Part shown: positions 19,472 through 28,900 of the stretch, piece after piece
Layout: each line of letters begins with the position of its first letter
How positions within the stretch are numbered: position 1 is the first letter of the stretch
Source of the DNA: Pseudarcicella hirudinis
Lineage (GTDB): Bacteria; Bacteroidota; Bacteroidia; Cytophagales; Spirosomataceae
NCBI RefSeq assembly: GCF_900115665.1
Contig: NZ_FOXH01000011.1
Span: forward strand, 146,671-210,670
DNA length: 64,000 bases
Direction: 5' to 3'
The notes under the pieces: generated by a model
Database searches by the model: none
Seen by the model: only the letters and a program-made list of their open reading frames with translations
What the model was told of the DNA's origin: nothing
Translations under genes and position numbers: made by a program

Positions 19472-20965
19472 ATGCACAGATTTTTCCCCATAACCATCGT
19501 TAGATTTTTTTTAACGACGCTACTCTTTTTACAGATGAGTTGCGGGGAAAAGCAACTTATCGACAAACCTGAATTTCCTGCTCTTAAAGTAACAGATATT
19601 GATGCTGCAGGCGGAAACTGGAAAACAATTCTGATCAGTTCTCCCAAAGCAATAAAAGTTCCGGCACCTTCTGCAATTTTGTCTGAATCCTATCAAAATG
19701 AGTTAAAGCTTTGTCATTTTTCAGTAAATCATCGCACTTATGCACAAAATGTTGCCATAAATTATTGGGGATCAGGTGGTGTGCTGCGATGGAATCAGAT
19801 TGCTACAGAATTAATAGCGAAATACAACACCAATGACCTGCAAATAAAGTCTAACCCCTATAACCCGGGCATTTCCGAACCATTTGCAGCAAGAGTACTG
19901 GCACTTTTAAGTGCTGCACAATATGATGCCCTGGTCACTGCCTGGTATTATAAATTCAAATACAAAAGGATGCCTCCTTACCTGCATGGAAGCGGAGAAG
20001 CCGTTTTACCACAAAACAGCCTGCCCTCCTATCCTTCCGAAGATGCCGTAGTAGCATCTGTTTCCTATAAAATATTAAGCTATTTGTTCCCGGCCGAAAA
20101 AAGTTTCCTGTATAAAAAAGCCATTGAACATGGAAATACCCGTTTGTGGGCAGGGGTAAACGTGAGCAGTGATATTGTAGCAGGGGGGAAAATCGGGCAG
20201 GAAACTGCACAGTTATTTATAAATTTTGCCAGGAATGATTTCTTCGATCAGGCCGGTCAATTGAGCCCGGATCTGAAAAGAATGCCTGCGAAAAGCGGAA
20301 AGAACTGGAATTACCTGAGAGATTTGCTCAGGCATCCTGTTCTGCCTATGATGGGAAAAGTCAAGCCTTTAATGCCTCTGAAATACCACAAAGATGATCC
20401 TCAGATTTTACCCGAAAAAATAGCAGATCCGGCCTTTCAGAGAGAACTGGAGGAACTAAAAAAGATTTCTCAGAAACTAAATCCTGCTCAGAGACAAATT
20501 CTTGAATTCTGGGACAATGAATTAGGTTCTCCAACCATTGCGGGTCATTGGAATAAAATTGCAAAAGAGTTAATCCGGCCGTTAAATTACACAGAATTAC
20601 GAAGTGCAAAAGTCTTTGCCATGCTTAATTGTGCACAGGAAAATGCAGCTATTTCAGGTTGGGACATCAAATACCGGTTCCTTATTCCCAGACCAAGTCA
20701 GGCGGATCCGACTATCAAACCAACCATGGGTGTTCCGGATTCACCATCATTTGTTTCGGAATATGCGGTTTTTTCTTTTACCTCCGGAATTGTGCTGGGG
20801 CATTTATTTCCAAAAGATTCAGTGAAAATTATGAAAATGGCAGAAGAAGCAGGTTTTTCCACAATCTATGGTGGCATCAATTTCAGGAGTGACTATGAAA
20901 AAGGAAAACTACTTGGAGAAAAAATCGGTAGAAAAGCCATAAATCCGGAAAATTGGGTTTGGTAA
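19472..20965 (+). CDS. PAP2/haloperoxidase-like lipoprotein with altered catalytic residues
   Basis: The frame is open from a TTG at 19421, but the ATG at 19472 places a lipoprotein signal (ending LQMSC) at the N-terminus and gives 497 residues. The protein belongs to the PAP2/vanadium-haloperoxidase-like superfamily by its helical pattern and by motifs. It appears internally duplicated: PSYPSEDAV ... GVNVSSDIVAG in the first half and PSFVSEYAV ... GGINFRSDYEKG in the second. In active PAP2 enzymes these read PSGH and G-x-H-x-x-S-D. Here the histidines are replaced by D or Y and by N. A K-x6-RP element (KYRFLIPRP) is still present. A phosphatase activity is therefore doubtful. The protein should be attached to a periplasmic membrane face. 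A convergent terminator overlaps its stop codon. Confidence 0.75.
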   Translation: MHRFFPITIVRFFLTTLLFLQMSCGEKQLIDKPEFPALKVTDIDAAGGNWKTILISSPKAIKVPAPSAILSESYQNELKLCHFSVNHRTYAQNVAINYWGSGGVLRWNQIATELIAKYNTNDLQIKSNPYNPGISEPFAARVLALLSAAQYDALVTAWYYKFKYKRMPPYLHGSGEAVLPQNSLPSYPSEDAVVASVSYKILSYLFPAEKSFLYKKAIEHGNTRLWAGVNVSSDIVAGGKIGQETAQLFINFARNDFFDQAGQLSPDLKRMPAKSGKNWNYLRDLLRHPVLPMMGKVKPLMPLKYHKDDPQILPEKIADPAFQRELEELKKISQKLNPAQRQILEFWDNELGSPTIAGHWNKIAKELIRPLNYTELRSAKVFAMLNCAQENAAISGWDIKYRFLIPRPSQADPTIKPTMGVPDSPSFVSEYAVFSFTSGIVLGHLFPKDSVKIMKMAEEAGFSTIYGGINFRSDYEKGKLLGEKIGRKAINPENWVW

Positions 20966-20991
20966 AAATGGCAGCATTTTCTGCCATTTTT
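20964..20991. terminator. Bidirectional terminator between the PAP2-like and rlpA-like genes
   Basis: AAAAATGGCAG and CTGCCATTTTT form a perfect 11-base stem with a six-base loop and T-runs on both strands. The left arm starts inside the stop codon of the PAP2-like gene; the rlpA-like gene ends 23 bases to the right. Confidence 0.85.
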
Positions 20992-21013
20992 ACCAGTATT
21001 TTTTACAAGTATA

Positions 21014-21802
21014 TTACAGGTTATAATGTGAGCGGACTACTCCTTTGTATCCGTTTCCTGCAAGCATATTAAGTTTTTCGGAAGCAGCTTCCTTGGAAGC
21101 AAATTCTCCGAACATCAGCCGGAAAACTTTTCCAGCACCTTTCACACCAACCTGAAGAAATATTTCTTCTTTTCTGACCCCCATTTTTAACAACTCCTCA
21201 CTGATATCTTCTATCATTTTCAGACTTGACAGGGCTGTTACCTGCACACCAAAGCCCTTCGGATGCTGCTCAACTCCCTGCAGATTGTAGGTATGGTTTA
21301 CCTGTAAGCCACTTTCAAAAGCAGATTCGACTGGTTGGGACTGAGATTCTTCTTTCGACGTAATCAACCGGGCAGAACCCGGACCATCCGCAGGCAAAGG
21401 GGAGATCAGTTCTACTCTCACTTTCGCATTTCCGGTGGCAATCATTCCAAGGCGAGAGGCAGCTTCTTTGGATAGATTAATAATCCTCCCTTCTTCCTCG
21501 CATTTGCAATGGTCATTTACCCTTACTTCAACTGATTTATTATTCTCAAGATTAGTAACTTTCAGGATAGTATTTAAGGAATAACGGGAATGCGAGGCAG
21601 TGAGTTGGGAATCATCATATTTTTCGCCGAATGAGGTCATCCGGCCTTTAAGATTTGAGGCATAATATCTTGCTGTCCCTTCCTCTGCCGGCGGATGATT
21701 ATAATTTGACGTTCCCTGGGCACTTAAGAAACCAGGTGAAAGGATGCAGAAGAATGAAAAAGCCAGAATCTTTTCCATAACATGTAAGGTTTTAGTTTTC
21801 AA
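21014..21802 (-). CDS. RlpA-like septal ring protein with SPOR domain
   Basis: The 262-residue protein has a signal peptide (a second Met at residue 9 is an alternative start), a double-psi beta-barrel RlpA domain (about residues 42-110) and a C-terminal SPOR domain (about 180-260) that binds denuded peptidoglycan at the septum. In the RlpA core the L-T-A-S-H and V-N-D segments that carry the catalytic H and D of lytic transglycosylases are present. The usual R-G-P after the D is replaced by HCKCEEEGR. It probably acts in the periplasm on cell-wall glycan during division, though the changed loop leaves activity open. It is divergent from glgE. Confidence 0.85.
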   Translation of the reverse strand: MKTKTLHVMEKILAFSFFCILSPGFLSAQGTSNYNHPPAEEGTARYYASNLKGRMTSFGEKYDDSQLTASHSRYSLNTILKVTNLENNKSVEVRVNDHCKCEEEGRIINLSKEAASRLGMIATGNAKVRVELISPLPADGPGSARLITSKEESQSQPVESAFESGLQVNHTYNLQGVEQHPKGFGVQVTALSSLKMIEDISEELLKMGVRKEEIFLQVGVKGAGKVFRLMFGEFASKEAASEKLNMLAGNGYKGVVRSHYNL

Positions 21803-22097
21803 ATTAAATTGTTTTTAGGGTTGGGTATTCAAATAAATAAGGAAATCTGTATAAAATCAAACATGGTCATTCATCCATGAAATGTTAAGCAAAAATCATT
21901 ATTATTGTAACTTATAAATAATTCAATGATTAGCTTTCGGGTACTGAGTTATCATCCGTATTTTTAAGCAAACCATTACAAATCGCATACCTGATTATCA
22001 TAGTATCCATTTTTATAAAGAGTTAAGATAGCTGCTTTTTCGAATTATATCAAGAAAAAGGCTATCCAAATTCAATCCATACAAATCTATTAAAAAT

Positions 22098-24083
22098 ATG
22101 TCAAAGCGAATTCAATCATTACCATCTTCTGTAAAACCTGCCGGAGGGCAAAGCAGAGTAATTATTGAACAGGTTTCCCCGGAACTGGACGGTGGAAAAT
22201 TTGCAATCAAAGCATTCACCGGAGACCAGATTGATGTAGAAGCTGATATTTTTCTCGATGGCCATGATTCTCTTTCGGCATGTCTTTTATATAAATCCAG
22301 CCAGGATACGCTCTGGTCGGAGGTACCTATGATTTCTACTTTCAATGACAGATTCAAGGCTTCATTTAAGGTGGAAAAAATCGGATTTTATGAATACACC
22401 ATTGAATCCTGGGTTGATCATGCGGCAAGCTGGCTCCATGAAGTAGAACTGAAATTAAAAGACGGACAGCATCTGGAAGTGGAGCTTCTGGTTGGAGCTC
22501 AGATTCTTGAAAAAATGGCTCTGATTGCTTCAAAAGAAGATAAAGCTGAACTCAAAAACTGGATTAAAATCTTTAAGAGTAAATCAAATTATGAAGAAGC
22601 TATCGACCTGGCGGAAAGTGCTAAAATGAAAGCTTTCATTGCAGCTTACCCTGATCGTCAGTACGCAAGCCGGTACAAAGAACTAAAAGTCTGGGTTGAC
22701 CGGGAAAAAGCAGCGTTTTCTTCATGGTATTCCATGTTTCCAAGATCAGCATCTTCCAAACCGGGTAAGCACGGCACTTTTAAAGATGTAGAAGAAAATG
22801 TATTGCCAAAGGTAAAATCTCTTGCCTTTGATGTTTTATATATTCCACCGATTCATCCGATTGGCCACCAGTTCAGAAAAGGAAAAAATAATACCCTTAA
22901 TCCAACCGAAACCGATCCGGGTGTTCCATATGCCATAGGTTCTGAGCTGGGAGGCCATAAAGCTATTTTACCGGAATTAGGAACGGTTGAGGATTTCAAA
23001 CACCTGATTAATACCGCCAGTTCAATGGGAATTGAAATTGCAATGGATCTTGCCATTCAATGTTCCCCGGATCATCCTTATGCCAAGGAACACCCGGAAT
23101 GGTTCAAGGTAAGGCCTGACGGTACGATTCAATATGCAGAAAATCCTCCTAAAAAGTACCAGGATATCTACCCTTTTAACTTTGAGTCGGAAAACTGGGA
23201 AGCTTTATGGGATGAATGGAAATCAGTGATGATGCTTTGGGCAGAATGGGGTGTAAGAATTATCAGAGTTGATAACCCTCATACCAAATCTTTTTCCTTC
23301 TGGGAATGGGTAATTGCAGAAGTTCAGGCTGTATATCCGGATATGATTTTTCTGGCTGAAGCCTTTACCAAACCAAAAGTAATGCAGCAATTGGCAAAAT
23401 TGGGTTATACACAATCATATACCTACTATACCTGGCGAAATTCGAAAGAAGAACTCATCAGCTATATGAATGAACTCACCCAATCTGAACAGCGGTATTT
23501 CATGAGGCCAAATTTCTGGCCAAATACACATGATATTTTGCCCTGGTGTATGCAGGGCGGCTTGGAACCGATTTTCCTTCTGAGGTATTTCATGGCAGCT
23601 ACACTTTCTTCGAATTACGGTATTTTCGGGCCGACTTTTGAGCATATGCTCAATGAAGCCAACCCCGGAAAAGAAGAGTACAGCAACTCAGAGAAATATG
23701 AAATTAAGCATTGGGACTGGCAGATGGAAAATAAACTGACGCACGTAATCCGTACAGTCAACCATCTGCGTCTGGAAAATTCAGCCTTGCAGCGAACCAA
23801 TAATATCACATTCTGTACAATCGAAAATGAGAATATTATTGCCTATTTGAAAACACATGCAAATGGCAATCAGATTCTTTGTGTGGTAAACCTTGACCCG
23901 TACAATCGCCAGCATGGTGTGGTAAAAGTCCCGCTGCACCTGATAAAAAAGGCAGAAAATGAAGAGTATATCGTCCACGATTTACTCAATGGTGCAAAAT
24001 ATATCTGGACCGGAAGTCAGAATTATGTGGAACTTGATCCTTATGTTATGCCTATGCATTGTTTCAGGATTGAGAGCATCTAA
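22098..24083 (+). CDS. glgE: Alpha-1,4-glucan:maltose-1-phosphate maltosyltransferase (GlgE type)
   Basis: This 661-residue GH13 enzyme has an N-terminal beta-sandwich (residues 15-130), a helical insert and a catalytic barrel. The nucleophile is D392 (IIRVDNPHTK), the acid/base E421 (FLAEAFTKP) and the third acid D479 (NTHDIL), nearly the numbering of characterised GlgE. The FLAEAFT-x-PK and Y-T-Y-x-TWRN segments are diagnostic. GlgE extends alpha-1,4-glucan with maltosyl units from maltose 1-phosphate in the cytoplasm. The usual partners treS and maltokinase (pep2/mak) are not adjacent, so the donor must be made elsewhere or the acceptor/donor differ. The gene ends in a strong terminator. 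Confidence 0.88.
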   Translation: MSKRIQSLPSSVKPAGGQSRVIIEQVSPELDGGKFAIKAFTGDQIDVEADIFLDGHDSLSACLLYKSSQDTLWSEVPMISTFNDRFKASFKVEKIGFYEYTIESWVDHAASWLHEVELKLKDGQHLEVELLVGAQILEKMALIASKEDKAELKNWIKIFKSKSNYEEAIDLAESAKMKAFIAAYPDRQYASRYKELKVWVDREKAAFSSWYSMFPRSASSKPGKHGTFKDVEENVLPKVKSLAFDVLYIPPIHPIGHQFRKGKNNTLNPTETDPGVPYAIGSELGGHKAILPELGTVEDFKHLINTASSMGIEIAMDLAIQCSPDHPYAKEHPEWFKVRPDGTIQYAENPPKKYQDIYPFNFESENWEALWDEWKSVMMLWAEWGVRIIRVDNPHTKSFSFWEWVIAEVQAVYPDMIFLAEAFTKPKVMQQLAKLGYTQSYTYYTWRNSKEELISYMNELTQSEQRYFMRPNFWPNTHDILPWCMQGGLEPIFLLRYFMAATLSSNYGIFGPTFEHMLNEANPGKEEYSNSEKYEIKHWDWQMENKLTHVIRTVNHLRLENSALQRTNNITFCTIENENIIAYLKTHANGNQILCVVNLDPYNRQHGVVKVPLHLIKKAENEEYIVHDLLNGAKYIWTGSQNYVELDPYVMPMHCFRIESI

Positions 24084-24098
24084 AAACCTAAACCATTG

Positions 24099-24149
24099 AA
24101 AAAGGTCTTAAATTGTTTGAACATTCTATGGCAATTTAAGACCTTTTTT
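24099..24149 (+). terminator. Terminator of glgE
   Basis: AAAAAGGTCTTAAATTG and CAATTTAAGACCTTTTTT form a stem of about 17 bases with a 16-base loop and a T-run. It begins 15 bases after the glgE stop codon. Confidence 0.88.
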
Positions 24150-24177
24150 GTTTCTCTATATTAAAACACATCTCACT

Positions 24178-24633
24178 ATGTCTGTCAAACAATCTTTAAA
24201 AACATTACTGGCAAGAGATTTATCCCGCCTTTTCAAAGAAATTGAAAACTATAAGGATGAGACTAAACTCTGGATTATTGCAGAAGATATCAGCAATTCA
24301 GGCGGTAATCTCTGTCTCCACCTGATCGGAAATTTAAGCACCTATCTGGCAAAAGAATTGGGAGGATTTCCTTATGAAAGAGATCGTCCGGCCGAATTCA
24401 GCACCAAAGGCCTGTCAAAAGAAACGCTGTTAACAATGTTGAAAGCACTTAGTGAAAAAGTTGAAAAAACGATGGAAAGTCTGACGGACGAACAATTAAG
24501 TGCTAATTATCCGGACGAAGTACTTGGCTATCCGATGACCTCTGAATATTTTATCATCCATCTTTCGGGGCATTTAAATTATCATCTGGGACAAATAAAC
24601 TACCACAGACGCCTGCTGGATACTCAGTCATAA
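24178..24633 (+). CDS. DinB-like (DUF1572) four-helix protein
   Basis: The preferred start is the ATG at 24178 (MSVKQSLKTLL); an upstream in-frame start at 24148 would lie against the terminator of glgE. The 151-residue product has the DinB/YfiT four-helix pattern, with an early histidine (NLCLHLIGNLSTYL) and a C-terminal H-L-x-x-H-L-x-x-H-L-G-Q-I-x-Y-H cluster that would complete a metal site. Such proteins are often metal-dependent thiol S-transferases or stress proteins; the actual reaction is not known. It is followed by its own terminator. Confidence 0.82.
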   Translation: MSVKQSLKTLLARDLSRLFKEIENYKDETKLWIIAEDISNSGGNLCLHLIGNLSTYLAKELGGFPYERDRPAEFSTKGLSKETLLTMLKALSEKVEKTMESLTDEQLSANYPDEVLGYPMTSEYFIIHLSGHLNYHLGQINYHRRLLDTQS

Positions 24634-24688
24634 TCAGGAAGAGTACATTCTCTATTTTTAGTCATTTTTTCCGGAAATTATACAAAGG

Positions 24689-24722
24689 CCGTTTTCTGAT
24701 TACAGACAGAAAACGGTTTTTT
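24689..24722 (+). terminator. Terminator of the DinB-like gene
   Basis: CCGTTTTCTG and CAGAAAACGG form a perfect ten-base stem with an eight-base loop, followed directly by six T. It lies 56 bases after the stop codon. Confidence 0.9.
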
Positions 24723-24799
24723 CGTATGCTGAATAGTCTTTTTCTCTTTTCCAATTTATTTTTTTTATTTTTTGGTACAAAAAAAAGAAAAAGTATAAA

Positions 24800-25115
24800 T
24801 TTTGGCGAAACTGTATAATAACTGACGAAAATCATTTTTCAGTGTAGCGCAGATCATTAAATTTGTCTAACACATTTAATATTAACACACCAAAATAATT
24901 GATGTATATCAAGAGTTCTGATTTTACTCATGAATTCAGAGCAAGTGTGTCTTTATGAAATCAGTATCTGGTTTCAATCATCCAATTGTTTTTAGTTGAT
25001 TGCAAGACTTAGAAAATAATCTATAGGCAAAACCTGTAGATAGAATACTATTAGGTGTAGAACAATTATATAAGCTTGCCCATACGGACTCCGCTTGGGC
25101 AACTTTTCTTTTTCC
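24800..25115 (+). ncRNA. Candidate structured small RNA (no recognised family)
   Basis: This stretch has no convincing protein frame but ends like a transcript. A hairpin with arms at 25019-25027 and 25033-25041 (one mismatch, loop CAAAA) is followed by a stronger one at 25076-25102 and then CTTTTCTTTTTCC. About 20 bases upstream of the proposed start, a TTTTTTGG at 24763-24770 and a TAAATTTTG-like element at 24797-24805 resemble the two Bacteroidota promoter boxes, though not perfectly. The DinB terminator at 24689-24722 isolates it from the upstream gene. I looked for tmRNA, RNase P RNA and riboswitch signatures and saw none; a 6S-like RNA cannot be excluded. The 5' end is a guess. Confidence 0.3.
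25076..25113 (+). terminator. Terminator of an orphan transcript
   Basis: TTGCCCA and TGGGCAA (25076-25082 and 25096-25102) enclose an inner CGG-ACT-CCG hairpin, and CTTTTCTTTTTCC follows. No annotated plus-strand gene lies directly upstream, which points to an unrecognised transcript. Confidence 0.6.
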
Positions 25116-25486
25116 TGATAGTATTTTGAATCAAAAAATATAAAGAAGTACCTTCTATGACTTTGTCGGGTAGTTCCAGAGTGAGGCATTTTACTTATCC
25201 GTCAGAGCAGACAAATTACCGCCAGAATTTTGCCTGTGTATGATTTTTATTGAGCACATGAAATTTATACTGAAGAATGCCTGTTCTTTCTTTGGGCTAC
25301 CCGCCTTTTATCTTGTAATTCCTGCTTGTTAAGAACTTTATTTTCATTCCTCCCTTATCAGATTCCGGGGAAGTGAAGTATTGAACTTTTTCAGGAAATC
25401 ATAAAAGTCAAATCTGTAAATAATGTTAAACCCATTGAAGAAAAGAGGCCAAATCCTCTGTTTTTCATTAAAACTTATCATTAGTT
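25116..25486. other. Gene-free stretch
   Basis: No supported gene is seen. A weak hairpin (AGAGG / CCTCT, 25444-25459, followed by GTTTTTC) lies 27 bases before the small membrane protein gene. Short open frames here are not convincing. Confidence 0.4.
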
Positions 25487-25639
25487 ATGTTTGATGAACA
25501 TTATAATTACTTTAAATATTCTCAGAGAAATGCGAGGAGAAAGAAACGGGAATTCCTGAAAAAAGCTTTTCTCCTGATCGCTGTATTTGTTGCTTTCTGG
25601 ATTTTTATTTTACTGATAATCAAAAACCTAAATACTTAA
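25487..25639 (+). CDS. Small single-span membrane protein, 50 residues
   Basis: ATG at 25487 to TAA at 25637-25639 encodes 50 residues. The first 26 are polar with a strongly basic cluster (RNARRKKREFLKK, residues 14-26). Residues 27-45 form one hydrophobic helix (AFLLIAVFVAFWIFILLII), and the tail is KNLNT. This is the pattern of an N-in single-pass inner-membrane microprotein obeying the positive-inside rule. No family is recognised. It stands alone: a weak hairpin precedes it and a stronger one at 25707-25739 follows. The clean basic-then-hydrophobic arrangement makes it more than a chance frame, but expression and conservation are unproven. Confidence 0.6.
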   Translation: MFDEHYNYFKYSQRNARRKKREFLKKAFLLIAVFVAFWIFILLIIKNLNT

Positions 25640-25948
25640 CTAACCACATTACTTTAATCAGTGCACACTTCTGTTTTTTTACCACAAAAGCTATCTTAAT
25701 TAAAAAAAGGCCTGTTTTATAAAGTATAAAGCAGGCCTTAATTACAACATCCTCAGCAGAATATCGTTGGAATTTTTACAGGCTTCCTGCTAATAGTCCG
25801 GACAATTTATTTTAATTATACTAATTTTGCAGCAAATCTGAATGGATTGAAAGTCCTCATTGGTTGAAATCAATGGGTATATTTTTATGATTAACCACCA
25901 AAGAGCATTCTGCCTGAGAAGGATTGTCTCGATTTTAAATCCCGTTGC
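25640..25948. other. Gene-free stretch before the AsmA-like gene
   Basis: Apart from the hairpin at 25707-25739, no supported gene or RNA is seen. The right part presumably holds the promoter of the AsmA-like gene. Confidence 0.4.
25707..25739 (-). terminator. Hairpin with T-run on the minus strand
   Basis: AAGGCCTG and CAGGCCTT form a perfect eight-base stem. On the minus strand the stem is followed by a run of seven T, the form of a terminator; on the plus strand the trailing bases are TTAATTAC. No minus-strand gene lies to its right before the plus-strand AsmA-like gene, so it may simply end the plus-strand small gene. Confidence 0.45.
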
Positions 25949-28900
25949 ATGAAATTCCCCGTCAAGGCATTTTTAATAAAATCCCTGAAAATAAGCAGCT
26001 TACTAACAGGTATCCTGTGTTCACTCTTATTTTTATTACCCTACCTTTTCCCGCAAACCGTAAATACCAAAATAAAGGATTGGGCTAATAGCCGTATCAA
26101 CGGAAAACTTGCATTTTCTGAAGTCGGCTTGTCGTTTTTCAAACACTTCCCTTCTCTCACTTTTACTTTATACGATGTAACCCTCAATGGGTCACAACCG
26201 TTTGAAAAAGACACGCTCCTTTCCGCTAAGGAGCTTGGGCTGGGCATTGACCTCAGTTCTCTGTTTAAAAGTACTGTGAACATCAATAAAATCTTTCTGG
26301 AAAATGGTTATATCAATATTCAGGTTGATAAAGACGGAAAGGCTAATTATAATGTTTACCGTGCCGAACCGACACAAAACACTGCTCCCAAAGACTCTTC
26401 CAAAGCAGCACTGAAACTGGAAAACATTCAGCTGGAAAACTGCCATCTGATTTATAATGACCGGTCTCTACCCATGATGGTGAATGCAAAAGGCTTTCAT
26501 TATTCCGGGAAGGGTGATTTGAGTGAATCCGTTTTTGATTTACATACCCATACTGAAATAAATTCCGTTGATTTATATTATGGTGGTCAGCCATATATTC
26601 TTTCCAAAAAGGTCAATGCCGATCTGATTACACGGGTCAACACCAATACACTGGCTTTTATTTTCGAAAAAAATGACCTGAAAATCAATAAATTACCTGT
26701 CGATTTCAAAGGTCGTTTTGAGTTCTTAAAAAATGGTTATTCCATGAACTTCAATTTTCGTTCTGCGGAAACTGATTTACATAATATCATTACAGCCCTT
26801 CCTCCGGAATATCTGAAATGGCTTGAAAAAACTGAGGTAAAAGGCCACGGAGATCTCGCTTTGGTACTTGCCGGAAAATACATTGCCTCAACGCATACCA
26901 GCCCGGATCTGAGTTTTAAAATGAAGATTCGAAACGGATATATTGCCAACGAAAATGCCCCTTTTCCGATAGAAAACCTGTTTCTTGATTTTGAAACCCA
27001 ATTACCGGGTCTGAACCCTGACAGCCTCGGGGTTAATATTGATTCTGTTTATTTCAAAGTAGATAAAGGATTCTTCAATTCTGTGGTAAGGGTAAAAGGG
27101 ATAAAGGCTCCGAAAGTTTATGCCAAAATCAATACGCAGCTTGATCTGGCAAAATGGCATCGTGCATTCGGGTTGAAACCTTTTGAGGTAAAAGGGCAGT
27201 TTGATTTGTCACTTTTAGCGGAAGGTCAGTATAAAACCGGAATTGTCCGATCGGGTGTCAGAAAGGTTGATACGGTCATTACAAGTATTCCAAAATTTGA
27301 TTTAAAATCCCATTTCAGGAACGGTTATTTCAAATATGCTTCGCTGCCTCAGGCCATGGAGAAAATCAATTTCAATATACTGGCAAATTGTACCGACAAT
27401 GACTATAAACATTCTACACTGGCAGTCAGTGATCTTAACTTTATGGTGCTTGACAACTTTGTGAAAGGTCATTTTAATCTCATCAATGCAAAGGATTTTC
27501 CCGTAGACGCCCGGATTCAGACCAATTTCAATCTGGGCGATATCCGGAAATTCTATCCTTTGGAAGGTATGGAAATACTGGGAAAACTCAATGTCGATAT
27601 TCAGTCAAAAGGGAAATATAGTCCTGCGAAAAAGCTTTTTCCCGTAACCAAAGCTAATTTTACCTTGCAGGACGGAACGCTTAAAACGAAATACTCTCCC
27701 CTGCCGATCGAAAGAATACAGGTAAGTGCTGAAGTTGTAAATAAAAGTGCTTCGACGAAAGATCTGAAAGTCAATATCAGACCGATTTCTTTTCAATTTG
27801 CCAACCAGCCTTTTACGCTGAAGGCACAGCTTCAGAATCTTGACGATCTCAGATACAACGTGAGTTCGAACGGATCCATAGATATTGGTAAGCTATACAA
27901 GGTTTTTGCGGTGGATGGTTATGGTGTAAATGGTTTGATTAAAACTAATTTCTCCCTGAAAGGCAGACAAAGCGATGCAGCTTCCGGTAATTACAACAAG
28001 TTGTCGAACTCAGGATCAATGAGGGTACGAAACCTTCAGCTAACTTCTGATTTATTTCCGAAGCCTTTTATGATTAATTCGGGTCTGTTCAGTTTTTATC
28101 AGGATAAAGTAAAATTTGAAACTTTCAAGGCCGTTTATGGTAAATCAGATTTTGAATTAAACGGAGAAATCTCAAACATTATCAATTATGCTACGAAACC
28201 CAACGCTTCTTTAAAAGGTAATTTTGACCTGAAAAGTAAATTGATTGCCGCTGATGAGTTTATGGCTTATGCAGATGCTCCGAAAACCCAAAACAGTACT
28301 TCCGCTGCTACAGGTGTGGTAATAGTCCCGGCTAATCTTGATATACAGTTTAAAGGAGAGGCTCAAAAAGTTAATTATAACGGACTTAATCTTAAGGACT
28401 TCAAGGGTCAGATTGCCATAAAAGACGGTAATATTGCCTTAAACGAAACAGGCTTCAGTCTGATTGATGCACCTGTGACGATGAATGGCAATTACAAAAG
28501 TATTTCACCCAAAAAAGCACAATTTGATTATCAGATTAAAGCCGATGAGTTTGACATTAAGAAAGCGTATAAAGAAATCAAGCTTTTCAGGGATATGACC
28601 AGTTCCGCTTCAAGCGCTGAAGGAATCGTCTCTCTCGATTATAAACTAAGCGGGAAACTGAATCAGAACATGCAGCCGGTTTATCCTTCCTTAAAAGGAG
28701 GTGGAGTTCTTTCCGTAAAAAAGATAAAAATGAAAGGATTTAAACTGCTTAATGCTATCGGTAAAAAAACGGATCATAATGGTATTACAGACCCCGATCT
28801 TTCGAAGGTAAACATTAAATCCAGTATCAGTAACAATATCATTTCTATTGAAAGAACAAAAGTTAAAATGGCCGGATTCAGGCTCAGATTTGAGGGGAAA

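Noticed and set aside
24992..25189. Minus-strand open frame of 65 codons in the gene-poor stretch
   Set aside because: It runs through the strong plus-strand terminator hairpin at 25076-25113 and has no domain or signal pattern that would support it.
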